DNA from: CAYMDD01 sp964409675
GTDB taxonomy: Bacteria; Pseudomonadota; Alphaproteobacteria; Rickettsiales; SXRF01
Assembly (NCBI GenBank): GCA_964409675.1
Contig: CAYPEF010000001.1
Span: forward strand, 13,525-77,524
Reading direction: 5' to 3'
DNA: 64,000 bases
Shown here: positions 26,062 to 34,766 of the stretch, piece after piece
Layout: the number at the start of each line of letters is the position of its first letter
Position numbering within the stretch: position 1 is the first letter of the stretch
The notes under the pieces: generated by a model
Database searches by the model: none
What the model was told of the DNA's origin: nothing
The model's input: the letters and a program-made list of their open reading frames with translations, nothing else
Made by a program: the position numbers and the translations under genes

Positions 26062-26790
26062 ATGAAAATTTTAGAGCATTATCGCTGGCGCAGGCCGCAG
26101 CTGGTTCCGCTGGCGTTCATTATACTGGCTACTATCACGCTGCTTACGCTTGGCATCTGGCAGGTGCAGCGCCTGCAATGGAAGCAGGGCGTGATCGCGC
26201 AGATCGAGCAGATGCGCGCGCAGCCACCGCTTGACCACCTGCCGCACGATGCGCAGGCGCTCAGCGCGCTCGAATTCCACCCCGCCCGCCTGACCGGACG
26301 GTTCGATGCCAGCCATGTGCTGCACCTGACCGGAAGCTTTAAAGGCGTCTCCGGCTATTACCTGCTGATGCCGCTCACGCTGGAAGATGGGCAGGTGGTG
26401 CCGGTCAGCGTTGGCTTCGCGCCGCAGCGCACGGAACTGCCGGTCTTTATCCCTTCGGGTGTGCAGCAAGTCACCGGCGTGCTGCGCCGCCCCCGCGAGC
26501 AGCGCTTCTTTGCCCCGCACAACCAGCCGGAGAAAAATATCTGGTTCTATGAGGACATGCCTGCCATGCGCCTTGCGTTCGGATTGCCGGAAGCCACGCC
26601 GCTTGCGCCGATAGTGCTGGCCGTCACCGAAAAGCTGCCTGCGCAGCAAAGCACCTATCCGCTGCCGCACAATGCTGAAATACTGGTACGCAACGACCAT
26701 CTCGGCTATGCCATCACCTGGTTTTCGCTGGCGCTGGCGGGTATCGTGATGTTCATCGTCTATCACCTTGAGCGAAAGCTCGCCGCATGA
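26062..26790 (+). CDS. SURF1 family cytochrome oxidase assembly protein
   Basis: This 242-residue protein has membrane segments near both ends (about 15-33 and 214-232). The SURF1 core includes LGIWQVQRLQWKQGVIAQIE, TGRFDASHVLHL, GYYLLMPLTLEDGQVVPVSVGF and NDHLGYAITWFSLA. SURF1 helps heme insertion into cytochrome c oxidase. No cox genes are in the window. The stop overlaps the start of the next gene by four bases. Confidence 0.93.
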   Translation: MKILEHYRWRRPQLVPLAFIILATITLLTLGIWQVQRLQWKQGVIAQIEQMRAQPPLDHLPHDAQALSALEFHPARLTGRFDASHVLHLTGSFKGVSGYYLLMPLTLEDGQVVPVSVGFAPQRTELPVFIPSGVQQVTGVLRRPREQRFFAPHNQPEKNIWFYEDMPAMRLAFGLPEATPLAPIVLAVTEKLPAQQSTYPLPHNAEILVRNDHLGYAITWFSLALAGIVMFIVYHLERKLAA

Positions 26791-28280
26791 GCGCCTATGC
26801 CCAGCTGGAGGCGGAGTTCCGCCGCCTAAGCGCTCTGCGCGGCGCATCGAGCATGCTGCAATGGGACGCGGCCACCATGCTTCCCTCCGGCGCCGCCGAG
26901 GTGCGCGGCGAACAGCTGGCGGCGCTCAGCGAAGTGGCGCACGCCATCATCACCGCTCCCCGGCTGGCTGACCTGCTGGCGGAAGCTGCACACGAACAGC
27001 TGGAGCCATGGCAACAGGCGAATGTGCGCGAAATGCAGCGTGCCTACACCCATGAAAACGCCCTCCCGGCCACACTCGTCGCCGCCATCACCCGTGCCGC
27101 CAGCGCCTCGGAAATGGCATGGAGAAAGGCAAGGAAAAATAATGATTTCAAAGGATACGCTCATCATCTTAAAGCAATGGTTGAGCTGACCCGTGAAGCC
27201 GCCTCCGCCAAGGCCGAAGCGCTGGGCCTCTCGCCCTATGACGCGTTAATCGACACATTCGACCCCGGCAGCCGCAGCGCCGAAATTGATATTATTTTCG
27301 ACGACCTCGCCACCTTCCTGCCCGGCTTCACCGCGCAAGTGCTGGAGCGCCAGCGCTCCCGGCCCGCGCCTATCCTGCCGGAAGCAGATCTCCCGGCATC
27401 GGCCCAGAAAGCCCTTGGCACCATGCTGATGGAAAAGCTCGGCTTTGACTTCACCCGTGGGCGGCTTGATGAAAGCGCTCACCCTTTCTGCGGCGGCGTG
27501 CCGGGTGACGTGCGCCTGACCACCCGTTATAGCGAATCCGAATTCCTGCAAGGTTTGTTCGGTGTCATTCATGAAACCGGCCATGCCGTCTATGAAATGC
27601 AGCTGCCAGCGCAATGGCGCGGCCAGCCGGTAGGCGAGGCGAGGGGCATGAGTGTGCATGAAAGCCAGTCGCTCTTTTTTGAAAAACAAATCGGCCACAG
27701 TCCGGAATTCTTCCGCTTCCTGGCGCCGTTGATCCGGCAAGCCTTCAACGTCTCCGGCCCTGCCTGGGAGCCGGAAAATCTGAGCCGCCTTGCCAACCAA
27801 GTGCAGCCCGGCCTGATCCGCGTCCATGCCGATGAAGTGACCTACCCCTCCCACATCATCCTGCGCTACCGGCTGGAAAAAGCCATCTTCTCCGGCGACC
27901 TCCCCATCGAAGACCTGCCCGCCGCCTGGGCGGACGGGATGCGCGAACTGCTCGGCGTGACCGTTCCCACCGACAGCGACGGCTGCCTGCAGGACATCCA
28001 CTGGCCGGAAGGCATGTTCGGCTATTTCCCGAGCTACACGCTGGGAGCCATGCTGGCGGCGCAACTCTTCGTCGCGCTGGAGCGCCAGCTGCCCGAGGCG
28101 CGCGCATTACTGGCAACCGGCGAATTCCGCCCCATCTCCGAATGGCTGCGCGGCCATGTGCACGCCCTCGGCTCCAGCCTCTCCACCCCGGAGTTAATTA
28201 TGCACGCCACCGGCGAGAAGCTGAACCCAGCCATTTATAAAAACCATCTCCGCAAACGTTATCTGGAGCCTGCGTCATGA
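26787..28280 (+). CDS. Carboxypeptidase M32 (Taq carboxypeptidase family)
   Basis: This 497-residue metallopeptidase has the zinc motif HETGH at residues 262-266 (GVIHETGHAVYEMQ). Downstream M32 features include MSVHESQSLFFEKQIG and PSHIILRYRLEKAIFSGDL. M32 enzymes remove C-terminal residues from peptides in the cytoplasm. Its ATG overlaps the SURF1 stop (ATGA), so it is translationally coupled. Confidence 0.95.
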   Translation: MSAYAQLEAEFRRLSALRGASSMLQWDAATMLPSGAAEVRGEQLAALSEVAHAIITAPRLADLLAEAAHEQLEPWQQANVREMQRAYTHENALPATLVAAITRAASASEMAWRKARKNNDFKGYAHHLKAMVELTREAASAKAEALGLSPYDALIDTFDPGSRSAEIDIIFDDLATFLPGFTAQVLERQRSRPAPILPEADLPASAQKALGTMLMEKLGFDFTRGRLDESAHPFCGGVPGDVRLTTRYSESEFLQGLFGVIHETGHAVYEMQLPAQWRGQPVGEARGMSVHESQSLFFEKQIGHSPEFFRFLAPLIRQAFNVSGPAWEPENLSRLANQVQPGLIRVHADEVTYPSHIILRYRLEKAIFSGDLPIEDLPAAWADGMRELLGVTVPTDSDGCLQDIHWPEGMFGYFPSYTLGAMLAAQLFVALERQLPEARALLATGEFRPISEWLRGHVHALGSSLSTPELIMHATGEKLNPAIYKNHLRKRYLEPAS

Positions 28281-28301
28281 AGCACCCCCATCGCCCCACT
28301 C

Positions 28302-28400
28302 TTATTCCCCCCGCCTGCGGGGGGAGTCAGGGGGGAAGCGGAGCTTCAGCATTCTGCGGCGCTGAAGCATTCCCCCCTAAATCCCCCCGCAAGCGGGAGG
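28302..28400. repeat. Composite palindromic repeat upstream of thrC
   Basis: It is built of nested inverted arms: CCCCCCGC/GCGGGGGG at 28307-28324, AGGGGGGAA against TTCCCCCCT, an inner stem GCTTCAGC/GCTGAAGC (28343-28368), and a right end CCCCCCGCAAGCGGGAGG. The same ends and order occur in the copy inside alr at 61104-61205, while the inner part differs. The right end carries the GGAGG that serves thrC. Confidence 0.8.
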
Positions 28401-28407
28401 ACTTCAA

Positions 28408-29808
28408 ATGGTAAATCCTATGCAATACATCTCCACCCGCGGCCTCGCGCCGAAGCTTTCTTTTGAAGACGTGGTGCTGGCGGGCCTCGCCACCGACGGC
28501 GGGCTGTACGTGCCCGAGCATGTCCCCACTTTTGCCCCGCACGAGTTGGTGGCGCTGCAATCGCTGCCCTACGAAGCGCTCGCCGCCGCCGTGATGCGCC
28601 CCTTTGTCGGCGATTTCGCGCCGGAGCTGGAGGAAGTCATCAACAAATCCTACGCCAGCTTTCGCCACGCCGCCATCGCTCCGTTCAAACAGCTGGAAGC
28701 CAACCATTTCCTGCTGGAGCTGTTCCACGGCCCCACGCTCGCCTTCAAGGATTTCGCCCTGCAATTCTTAGGGCACGCCCTGAACCGCATTTTACAAAAG
28801 CGCGATATGCGCGTGGTGGTGGTGGGCGCTACTTCCGGCGATACCGGCTCCGCCGCCATCGCCGGCTGCGCCGCCTGCGAGCAGGTGGAGGTGTTCATCC
28901 TCTACCCCGAAGGCCGCGTGTCGGAAGTGCAGCGCCGCCAGATGACCGGCGTATCCGACGCCAACGTCCACGCCATCGCCCTGAACGGCACCTTCGACGA
29001 TTGCCAGGACATCGTGAAATCCCTGTTCGCCGACGAAGATTTCCGCACCAGGCATCGCTTAGTGGCGGTCAATTCTATCAACTGGGCAAGAATACTGGCG
29101 CAGGTCGTCTATTATTTCTACGCGGCGCTTCGCCTCGGCGCGCCGGCGCGGGAGGTGAGCTTCACCGTGCCCACCGGCAATTTCGGCGACATCTTCGCCG
29201 GCTACATCGCCAAGCGCATGGGCCTGCCCATCAAGCGCCTGATCATCGCCACCAACAGCAATGATATCCTGACACGCTGCCTGCACACCGGCACCTACGG
29301 CATGGCAGGCGTGCAGCCCACCTTATCGCCCAGCATGGACATCCAGGTATCGAGCAATTTCGAGCGCCTGCTGTTCGACCTGCACGGGCGCGACGGCAAT
29401 CAATTGCGCCACCTGATGCAGTGCTTCCGCGCCGAGCAATCCCTCACGCTCGCCCCCGCCATCCACGCGAAGCTGAAAGCCGAGTTCGACGCGTATGCGG
29501 TCACGGATGCGGAAACCACCGCCGCCATTCGCTCGATATTTGAACAGACGGAAGAAATTCTCGACCCCCACACCGCCGTCGGCGTAGCCGCCACCCGCCG
29601 CTACCGCGCGGAACATGCAGGCCATGAGCCGGTCATTACCCTCGCCACCGCCCACCCGGCCAAATTCCCCGATGCCGTGAAAGCCGCCACCGGCCTCCAC
29701 CCCGCCCTGCCGCCGCACATGGCCGATTTGTTCGAGCGCAATGAGCGCTTCACCTCGCTGGATAACAGTGCCGAAGCCGTGCAGAAATTTATTGAAAGCA
29801 TGCTATAA
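28408..29808 (+). CDS. thrC: Threonine synthase
   Basis: This 466-residue PLP enzyme has MQYISTRGLAPKLSFEDVVL at the N-terminus, the PLP lysine in TLAFKDFALQFLG, GATSGDTGSAAI and the phosphate-binding FTVPTGNFGDIFAGYIAKRMG. It converts O-phosphohomoserine to threonine. The first ATG is used because GGAGG (28396-28400) sits 7 bases before it; this site is part of the repeat. The M16 peptidase commonly found next in alphaproteobacteria follows at 30859 after an intruding minus-strand gene. Confidence 0.96.
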   Translation: MVNPMQYISTRGLAPKLSFEDVVLAGLATDGGLYVPEHVPTFAPHELVALQSLPYEALAAAVMRPFVGDFAPELEEVINKSYASFRHAAIAPFKQLEANHFLLELFHGPTLAFKDFALQFLGHALNRILQKRDMRVVVVGATSGDTGSAAIAGCAACEQVEVFILYPEGRVSEVQRRQMTGVSDANVHAIALNGTFDDCQDIVKSLFADEDFRTRHRLVAVNSINWARILAQVVYYFYAALRLGAPAREVSFTVPTGNFGDIFAGYIAKRMGLPIKRLIIATNSNDILTRCLHTGTYGMAGVQPTLSPSMDIQVSSNFERLLFDLHGRDGNQLRHLMQCFRAEQSLTLAPAIHAKLKAEFDAYAVTDAETTAAIRSIFEQTEEILDPHTAVGVAATRRYRAEHAGHEPVITLATAHPAKFPDAVKAATGLHPALPPHMADLFERNERFTSLDNSAEAVQKFIESML

Positions 29809-29860
29809 TAAAAGCATTAATAATGCATGCTCTAGTGTTTTTATTATTAGGCGCTAAATA

Positions 29861-30746
29861 TTAGCGTTTATGGGCAGACTGTGGAGTGTTTCCTTTGGGA
29901 AGAGCAGGGGGCTTTACCTGATCCGCTCGGTTATCAAAGGTAAATCCCGGGTCGTTCTTTAAGCTGCGGATGGCATTTTGGACCTCTACTTTTAGTGCGT
30001 CTTTGGCTTTTTCGCCAATCGCGGCTTCCTTTTTAAGCTTTGCTTCGGCATCGGCGCGATTTTGCTTTAAGGTTTTAGCGGGAGCGGTTGGTGCGGTTCC
30101 GATTTCACCTCGCTCACGTGCTTCTACAGTGGCGGCACGGGTTGTCTCGGAAAGAATTTTATCGGCTTCACCGCGTGCCTCAAGCGCTATGGCGGCAATA
30201 TCTGCAAATGATTCCGTGTCTGGTGCACGACGTACCTGTTTAGGCGGCGCAAAAGCGCCTTTGCGTTGTGGTGTCTCCGCAAGTGGAGATTTTGTGTGCG
30301 ATAGCCTGTCTAGTAGATTCTCTACATTTTTTAATGTTGTCGCGCGTAGTTGAAAATTGCTGTAATCATCGCCAAGCGAAAATGTTTGGTGTGCGCTATT
30401 GCCGCGCTTGCTAAAATCCGTTTCAATAGCATCAAGCGATTTCAGAGCGTTTGCTACTTTTTGTCTTGTGGCATAATTGGGATGGTCGGAATGAGAAGCC
30501 AGTTCCGTTCTTCAGCCTGATTCATCTTTTCCATGGCGGCAAGGTATTCTTTTACACGNNNNNNNNNNNNNNNNNNNNNNNNNNNNNNNNNNNNNNNNNN
30601 NNNNNNNNNNNNNNNNNNNNNNNNNNNNNNNNNNNNNNNNNNNNNNNNNNNNNNNNNNTCCGTTCTTCAGCCTGATTCATCTTTTCCATGGCGGCAAGGT
30701 ATTCTTTTACACGTTGCTCTTGCGATTTTGCTTCATTCTGGCCCAT
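29861..30746 (-). pseudogene. Unrecognised Ala/Lys/Glu-rich protein gene, broken at an assembly gap
   Basis: The N-terminal part (30746 down to 30659) reads MGQNEAKSQEQRVKEYLAAM and reaches 29 residues at the gap. The C-terminal part is open for 216 codons from 30511 to the TAA at 29861 and has no start codon of its own. Its protein is charged and helical, with LEARGEADKILSETTRAATV and KTLKQNRADAEAKLKKEAAI. Removing the gap by merging the 55-base overlap leaves the two parts one base out of frame. A single extra C in the TTCCG run at 30503-30507 would join them into one protein of about 245 residues. No family is recognised. It lies between thrC and the M16 gene in antisense direction. Real frameshift and assembly error cannot be told apart here. 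Confidence 0.5.
30504..30713. other. Scaffold gap of 100 N with a 55-base overlap on both sides
   Basis: N runs from 30559 to 30658. The 55 bases before it (30504-30558) and after it (30659-30713) are identical. An overlap of exactly 55 is typical of de Bruijn graph contig ends with k=55. The true sequence is therefore probably shorter than drawn, with one copy and no gap, unless a real tandem repeat is collapsed here. Confidence 0.95.
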
Positions 30747-30858
30747 AATCTTTCTCCTTATGTTTTATTGGTAAACTTATTATAACGCTTTTGCCGTTCT
30801 GTTTGTATGAAGCTTCGATGAAGAGCACGCAGAGGTATTTTATGAAATTGAAGGATTG

Positions 30859-32118
30859 ATGACATACAATATATCAATATTAAACAATGGTTTGAGGGTT
30901 TGTAGTGAATTCCTGCCCGGCGTGGAGAGCGTGGCGGTGGCGGTGTCGGTGGATGTGGGCGCACGCTATGAGGAGCCGCAGGAAGGCGGTATTTCGCACC
31001 TGCTGGAGCACATGGCCTTCAAGGGCACGCATGCGCGCAGCGCCCGCCGCATTGCGGAGGAATTCGACAGCATCGGCGGCCAGTTCAATGCCTATACTTC
31101 GATGGAGCAGACCGTCTATTACACCAAGGTGCTGAAAGAGCACGTGCCGGTGGCGGTGGATATCCTCGCCGACATCCTCCAGCACTCCGTGTTTGACGCC
31201 GAGGAGCTCAAGCGTGAGCAGGAGGTGATCCAACAGGAACTCGCCATGCATATCGACACGCCGGATGATCTGATCTTCGATTTGTTCGACGAAACCGCCT
31301 TTCCCGACCAGCCGATGGGCCGCTCCATCCTCGGCACGGCGGAGCTGATCGCCTCGCATGGGCGCGAAGATGTGATGGCCTACATGCAGAAGCATTATCA
31401 GCCCTCGCGCATGATCGTCTCCGCCGCAGGCAATATCAAGCATGCCGATTTCGTGCAATGGGCGGGCGATTATTTCACCCTCACCGAAAGCGGTATTGTC
31501 CCGCGCCCGATGCCCGCCGTGTACGGCGGCGGCGAGCTGCGCCGCTCGCGCAAGCTGGAGCAGCTGCACCTACTCACGGGTTTGGAAGCGGTGAGCGTCA
31601 AAGACCCGGATTTTTACGCGCTGCAGGCATTTTCTTCCGTGCTCGGCGGTGGTATGTCGTCGCGCCTGTTTCAGGAGGTGCGCGAAAAGCGCGGGCTGGC
31701 CTATCATGTCAGCTCGATGGTATCGGCCTATGCTGATGTGGGCGTGCTCTGTGTCTATACCGCCTCCGGAGCCGACAAGGCCAAGGAACTGCCCATTATC
31801 CTGATGGACGAAATACGGCGCATGGGCGAGGGGGTAAGCCTGGAAGAACTCGGCCGCGCCAAGAACCAGCAGAAGGCCGAACTACTGATGGCCCGCGAAA
31901 ACCCCTCCACCGTCGCCGGCTGGATCGGCCGCCATTTGCTGGTCTTCGACCGTTATATCGAACTGCCGGAAATCCTGCGTCATATCGACGCCGTGCAGCA
32001 GGCCGACATCACCCGCATGGCGGAAAAACTATGCGCCAGCAAGCTCACCCTGGCGGCGCTGGGGCCGATTAAGGGGCTACCGAAATATGAAACAGTGGCG
32101 GCTCAGCTGGAATCATAG
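30859..32118 (+). CDS. M16 family zinc peptidase (mitochondrial processing peptidase-like)
   Basis: This 419-residue insulinase-family protein has the inverted zinc motif HLLEH (residues 47-51, GGISHLLEHMAFKGT) and the distal Glu in REQEVIQQELAMH. The inactive-type second half is seen in GGGMSSRLFQEVREKRGLAY. Alphaproteobacterial members near thrC are relatives of the mitochondrial processing peptidase beta subunit. The ATG at 30859 is used; a TTG one codon earlier is possible. AAGG lies just upstream with short spacing. Confidence 0.93.
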   Translation: MTYNISILNNGLRVCSEFLPGVESVAVAVSVDVGARYEEPQEGGISHLLEHMAFKGTHARSARRIAEEFDSIGGQFNAYTSMEQTVYYTKVLKEHVPVAVDILADILQHSVFDAEELKREQEVIQQELAMHIDTPDDLIFDLFDETAFPDQPMGRSILGTAELIASHGREDVMAYMQKHYQPSRMIVSAAGNIKHADFVQWAGDYFTLTESGIVPRPMPAVYGGGELRRSRKLEQLHLLTGLEAVSVKDPDFYALQAFSSVLGGGMSSRLFQEVREKRGLAYHVSSMVSAYADVGVLCVYTASGADKAKELPIILMDEIRRMGEGVSLEELGRAKNQQKAELLMARENPSTVAGWIGRHLLVFDRYIELPEILRHIDAVQQADITRMAEKLCASKLTLAALGPIKGLPKYETVAAQLES

Positions 32119-32165
32119 GCAGAACAATCATATAAGTGGAAATTAAAGTATTGAGCTGGGATTCT

Positions 32166-33554
32166 TTAACGCTGTGGCACGCCACTTCCTGCGCCGGTGC
32201 GCAAGGTAGCGCGCATGGTGTTTACGGCGCTGATGAAGCCATTGGCTGCCTGCGTCAGCATTTCCTCATCGGGCGCAGAAATATCATTCGCTTTGGCATA
32301 TGTTGATAAAATTTCTTTCAGGCCGGTTTTAAATGCGGCGAAAAGTTTTTTCTCGTCCAACTCAATCTGGGAGGTGGCTTCTGCAAACCGGTCTTTTATA
32401 TCTGCCGGCGGTTCGCGATCCCAGCCATGTGCGTTCATCCTGCCAAAGACGAGAATATCGCGTTCCTGCACGTTACTTTGCAGAATAAGACGTTGTATGC
32501 GCTGCAGAGCGGGTGCAAGCGTCTCTTGGGTAGGGCAATAAGCTTCCAGTGAGCGGTACAAGACTATATTCAATTTACTGACAGGCAGTGGAGTGGCGGG
32601 CAAAGCAGGCGCGGCAGCCTGCCTTCGCGCGCGGTGCTTGCCAAACGGAGCAATATCCTCAGGAGGCTCAAACACTGGGTTAACGCGCCTGAGTTCCTCT
32701 CTTACCGTATCGACCGCCCGTTCAAAGGAACAGCCTTCGTAGACATAATGCCCTACCCTTTCAAGGATCGAGCGTATGCGTTGGTCAAAGGCTTCCACGC
32801 AGAAGAAAGGTGCTGTCTTCTCGCCTCGCTTCGGTGCCTGGGCGCGATGCAGGCTTTGAAGTGCGGCGGATATGGAATCACCGGAAGGAGGGGGTTCCCC
32901 TTCAGGCGGATGCAGGCTTAAAGAAAGCGTTGTAGCGGATGCATTCGTTATGTTTTTGTGCGGACCGAGATCAGCAATTGCTGCTTCAATAAGCCCGATC
33001 AGCTCTTCCCCGCGTTTCTGCCACTTATATCCCGTAACGCGAAGATTACTGTCAGTATTCTGAGTGTTTATGCCGACGCTGCTTTCATAAGCTACTTTCG
33101 TGCCGTCCAGGACCTTGGCGCCTGCAGTGGCGCAGAGAGGGGAATATGTGGATGCAAGAACTTCCTTGCGCTTATCGGGAGTGAAGATTCCCCGAAGGGC
33201 CTGCTCTTTGCCCATATCCAGTATTGTATCAAGCGAATAGGTTGTCTCAAGCTTGCTCAGATAGGTTAACAGCAAGTCGAGTGCAGGGGCAATGTCATTG
33301 GGGGTGGCATCTTCATGCTGAATATCATCAGTGATTCTGTGCACTAAAAGCGCCTTTGGATTGGCAAGGCCAGACTCATCCAGGGATAGGCTTGCGGAAT
33401 AACCTGCCTGATTCAGGGTGCAGGATATCAGGTCTGCGAACGGGCGTAGATGCTTCAGAAAGGTTTTATTGCCAAAATTGAGTACAAGAGCGTCACCCGA
33501 CACATTCGTGTGGATTTCAAAATCACCGATCTCGTAACTTTTCTCAGCAGGCAT
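32166..33554 (-). CDS. Uncharacterised 462-residue protein
   Basis: I do not recognise this protein. There is no signal peptide or membrane segment. The N-terminal half includes YEIGDFEIHTNVSGDALVLN and a helical stretch; the centre has a Pro-rich linker (HPPEGEPPPSGDS, about 218-230). A second linker, RARRQAAAPALPATPLP, lies at about 310-326. The C-terminal 130 residues are helical and charged (IELDEKKLFAAFKTGLKEIL). GC content is lower than in the flanking genes. It is followed on the same strand only by the gap before the convergent M16 gene. The layout suggests two or three domains joined by linkers, possibly an effector or a lineage-specific cytoplasmic protein; this is speculation. Confidence 0.75.
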   Translation of the reverse strand: MPAEKSYEIGDFEIHTNVSGDALVLNFGNKTFLKHLRPFADLISCTLNQAGYSASLSLDESGLANPKALLVHRITDDIQHEDATPNDIAPALDLLLTYLSKLETTYSLDTILDMGKEQALRGIFTPDKRKEVLASTYSPLCATAGAKVLDGTKVAYESSVGINTQNTDSNLRVTGYKWQKRGEELIGLIEAAIADLGPHKNITNASATTLSLSLHPPEGEPPPSGDSISAALQSLHRAQAPKRGEKTAPFFCVEAFDQRIRSILERVGHYVYEGCSFERAVDTVREELRRVNPVFEPPEDIAPFGKHRARRQAAAPALPATPLPVSKLNIVLYRSLEAYCPTQETLAPALQRIQRLILQSNVQERDILVFGRMNAHGWDREPPADIKDRFAEATSQIELDEKKLFAAFKTGLKEILSTYAKANDISAPDEEMLTQAANGFISAVNTMRATLRTGAGSGVPQR

Positions 33555-33595
33555 GCGCTTTTATGCCGTGCGCAGGCAAGGTAAAGAGGAAACCT

Positions 33596-34024
33596 CTAAT
33601 CCTCGTCCACATACTGTTTTTCCATCTTCTCATGGCGCTCCTGCGCTTCGATGGTCATGGTGGCGATGGGGCGGGCTTCCAGGCGCTTAAGGCCAATCGG
33701 CTCGCCGGTTTCCTCGCAATAGCCGTATTCGCCCTGCTCGATGCGCGCGAGCGCCGAGTCGATCTTGTTGATGAGCTTCAGGTAGCGGTTGCGGGTGCGC
33801 AGTTCCACGCCGGCTTCGGTCTCCAGCGAAGCGCGGTCGGAGAGGTCGGGCTCGCGCCAGTTTTCTTCCTTGAGATGCTCAATGGTTTCCTGCGATTCCT
33901 TCAGCAGCTCCTCGCGCCATGCAATCAACTTCTGGCGGAAATATTCCAGCTGTTTGGCGTTCATGTAGGGTTCGCTCTCAGACGGAGTGTACCCCTTGGG
34001 CAGTTTTACAGCGTTAGCGGCCAT
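33596..34024 (-). CDS. dksA: RNA polymerase-binding transcription factor DksA
   Basis: This 142-residue protein has the coiled-coil core (LEYFRQKLIAWREELLKES through DLSDRASLETEAGVELRTRNR, with the DxxDxA tip). The C-terminal finger region is EYGYCEETGEPIGLKRLEA. Only one of the four zinc cysteines remains, a form common in alphaproteobacteria that does not need zinc. DksA binds the RNA polymerase secondary channel with ppGpp. GGGAG precedes the ATG. Next to fliX and the flagellar genes, as in related genomes. Confidence 0.95.
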   Translation of the reverse strand: MAANAVKLPKGYTPSESEPYMNAKQLEYFRQKLIAWREELLKESQETIEHLKEENWREPDLSDRASLETEAGVELRTRNRYLKLINKIDSALARIEQGEYGYCEETGEPIGLKRLEARPIATMTIEAQERHEKMEKQYVDED

Positions 34025-34102
34025 TATGGCTCCCTTTCCAGCAGATTGCTCAGTTTCACCAAAGGAGAGGCTATATAGCGAAAACCCCGGAAAAACGCAA
34101 CC

Positions 34103-34555
34103 TTAAACATTCGATGAATCTTCGCGGCTTAGGCGCAGGGCCTGCTCGATCTTGGCCAGCTCCACCGCCGCCCGCAATTCAATATCGTCGATGATGGCGT
34201 GCAGGGCGGGGTCGGCGGTCAGCGCCCGCTGGTTCTTCAGCCGATGCTCCAGCGTGCGCAAGACTTCCGGCGAAAGCCGGCCGGTCAGCAGTGAATGGCG
34301 CAGATTCTCCAGCGATTCCAATAGGGAATTACCGTGCCGGATGGTCTGTCTGCGCGCCACCTCCCGGTCGTCCACCTCCTGCAGGCCGAGCATGCCGGCC
34401 ATCGGCTGCGCCTGCGCCACGCCGGAAGCGGCGGCGGGTGCGGATTCTTCGCTTAAGCCTCCCAGCAGCCCGGCGAAATCGCCTGCGGCGGCAGTGCCGC
34501 CTTTTTTGCGGGTGGCGGCGCTGTTGCGGATGGAGCCATACTCATTAACTTTCAT
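34103..34555 (-). CDS. fliX: Flagellar assembly regulator FliX
   Basis: This 150-residue protein ends with the FliX-type helical domain: GNSLLESLENLRHSLLTGRLSPEVLRTLEHRL and ADPALHAIIDDIELRAAVELAKIEQAL. The N-terminus is short and low-complexity. In Caulobacter, FliX works with FlbD, the sigma-54 activator, and couples early flagellar assembly to class III/IV gene expression. It is divergent from flgI, as in many alphaproteobacteria, and matches the sigma-54 promoters found in this cluster. Confidence 0.88.
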   Translation of the reverse strand: MKVNEYGSIRNSAATRKKGGTAAAGDFAGLLGGLSEESAPAAASGVAQAQPMAGMLGLQEVDDREVARRQTIRHGNSLLESLENLRHSLLTGRLSPEVLRTLEHRLKNQRALTADPALHAIIDDIELRAAVELAKIEQALRLSREDSSNV

Positions 34556-34723
34556 GACTCAACTATAGCTCACCCGTTTTCCTGCCACAAGCGCCGTGGC
34601 GGAGAAGAGAGAGGAAAATGCATCAGTGTGGCATGCGAATATTCAACTAATACATGAAGAATTGACGTATAAAACAATGTTTCATCAGGAAATAGTGAAA
34701 AAATATCTGCCGCAAATAAAGAT

Positions 34724-34740
34724 TGGCATGAAAGTAGCAT
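34724..34740 (+). promoter_or_regulatory. Sigma-54-type (-24/-12) promoter upstream of flgI
   Basis: TGGCATGAAAGTAGCAT has the GG and GC dinucleotides 12 bases apart as required (GG at 34725-34726, GC at 34737-34738). Transcription would begin near 34750, 17 bases before the flgI ATG. Confidence 0.7.
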
Positions 34741-34766
34741 AAAGACCTCCATCTGCAGGAGGATCT

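Noticed and set aside
33596..34024. DksA as a degraded gene because three zinc cysteines are missing
   Set aside because: This cysteine-poor finger (YGYCEETGEPI) is the normal form in many alphaproteobacteria, and the remainder is intact.
34556..34640. Sigma-54 element on the minus strand for fliX
   Set aside because: TGTGGCAGGAAAACGGG is similar at -24, but the -12 GC is missing at the required spacing.
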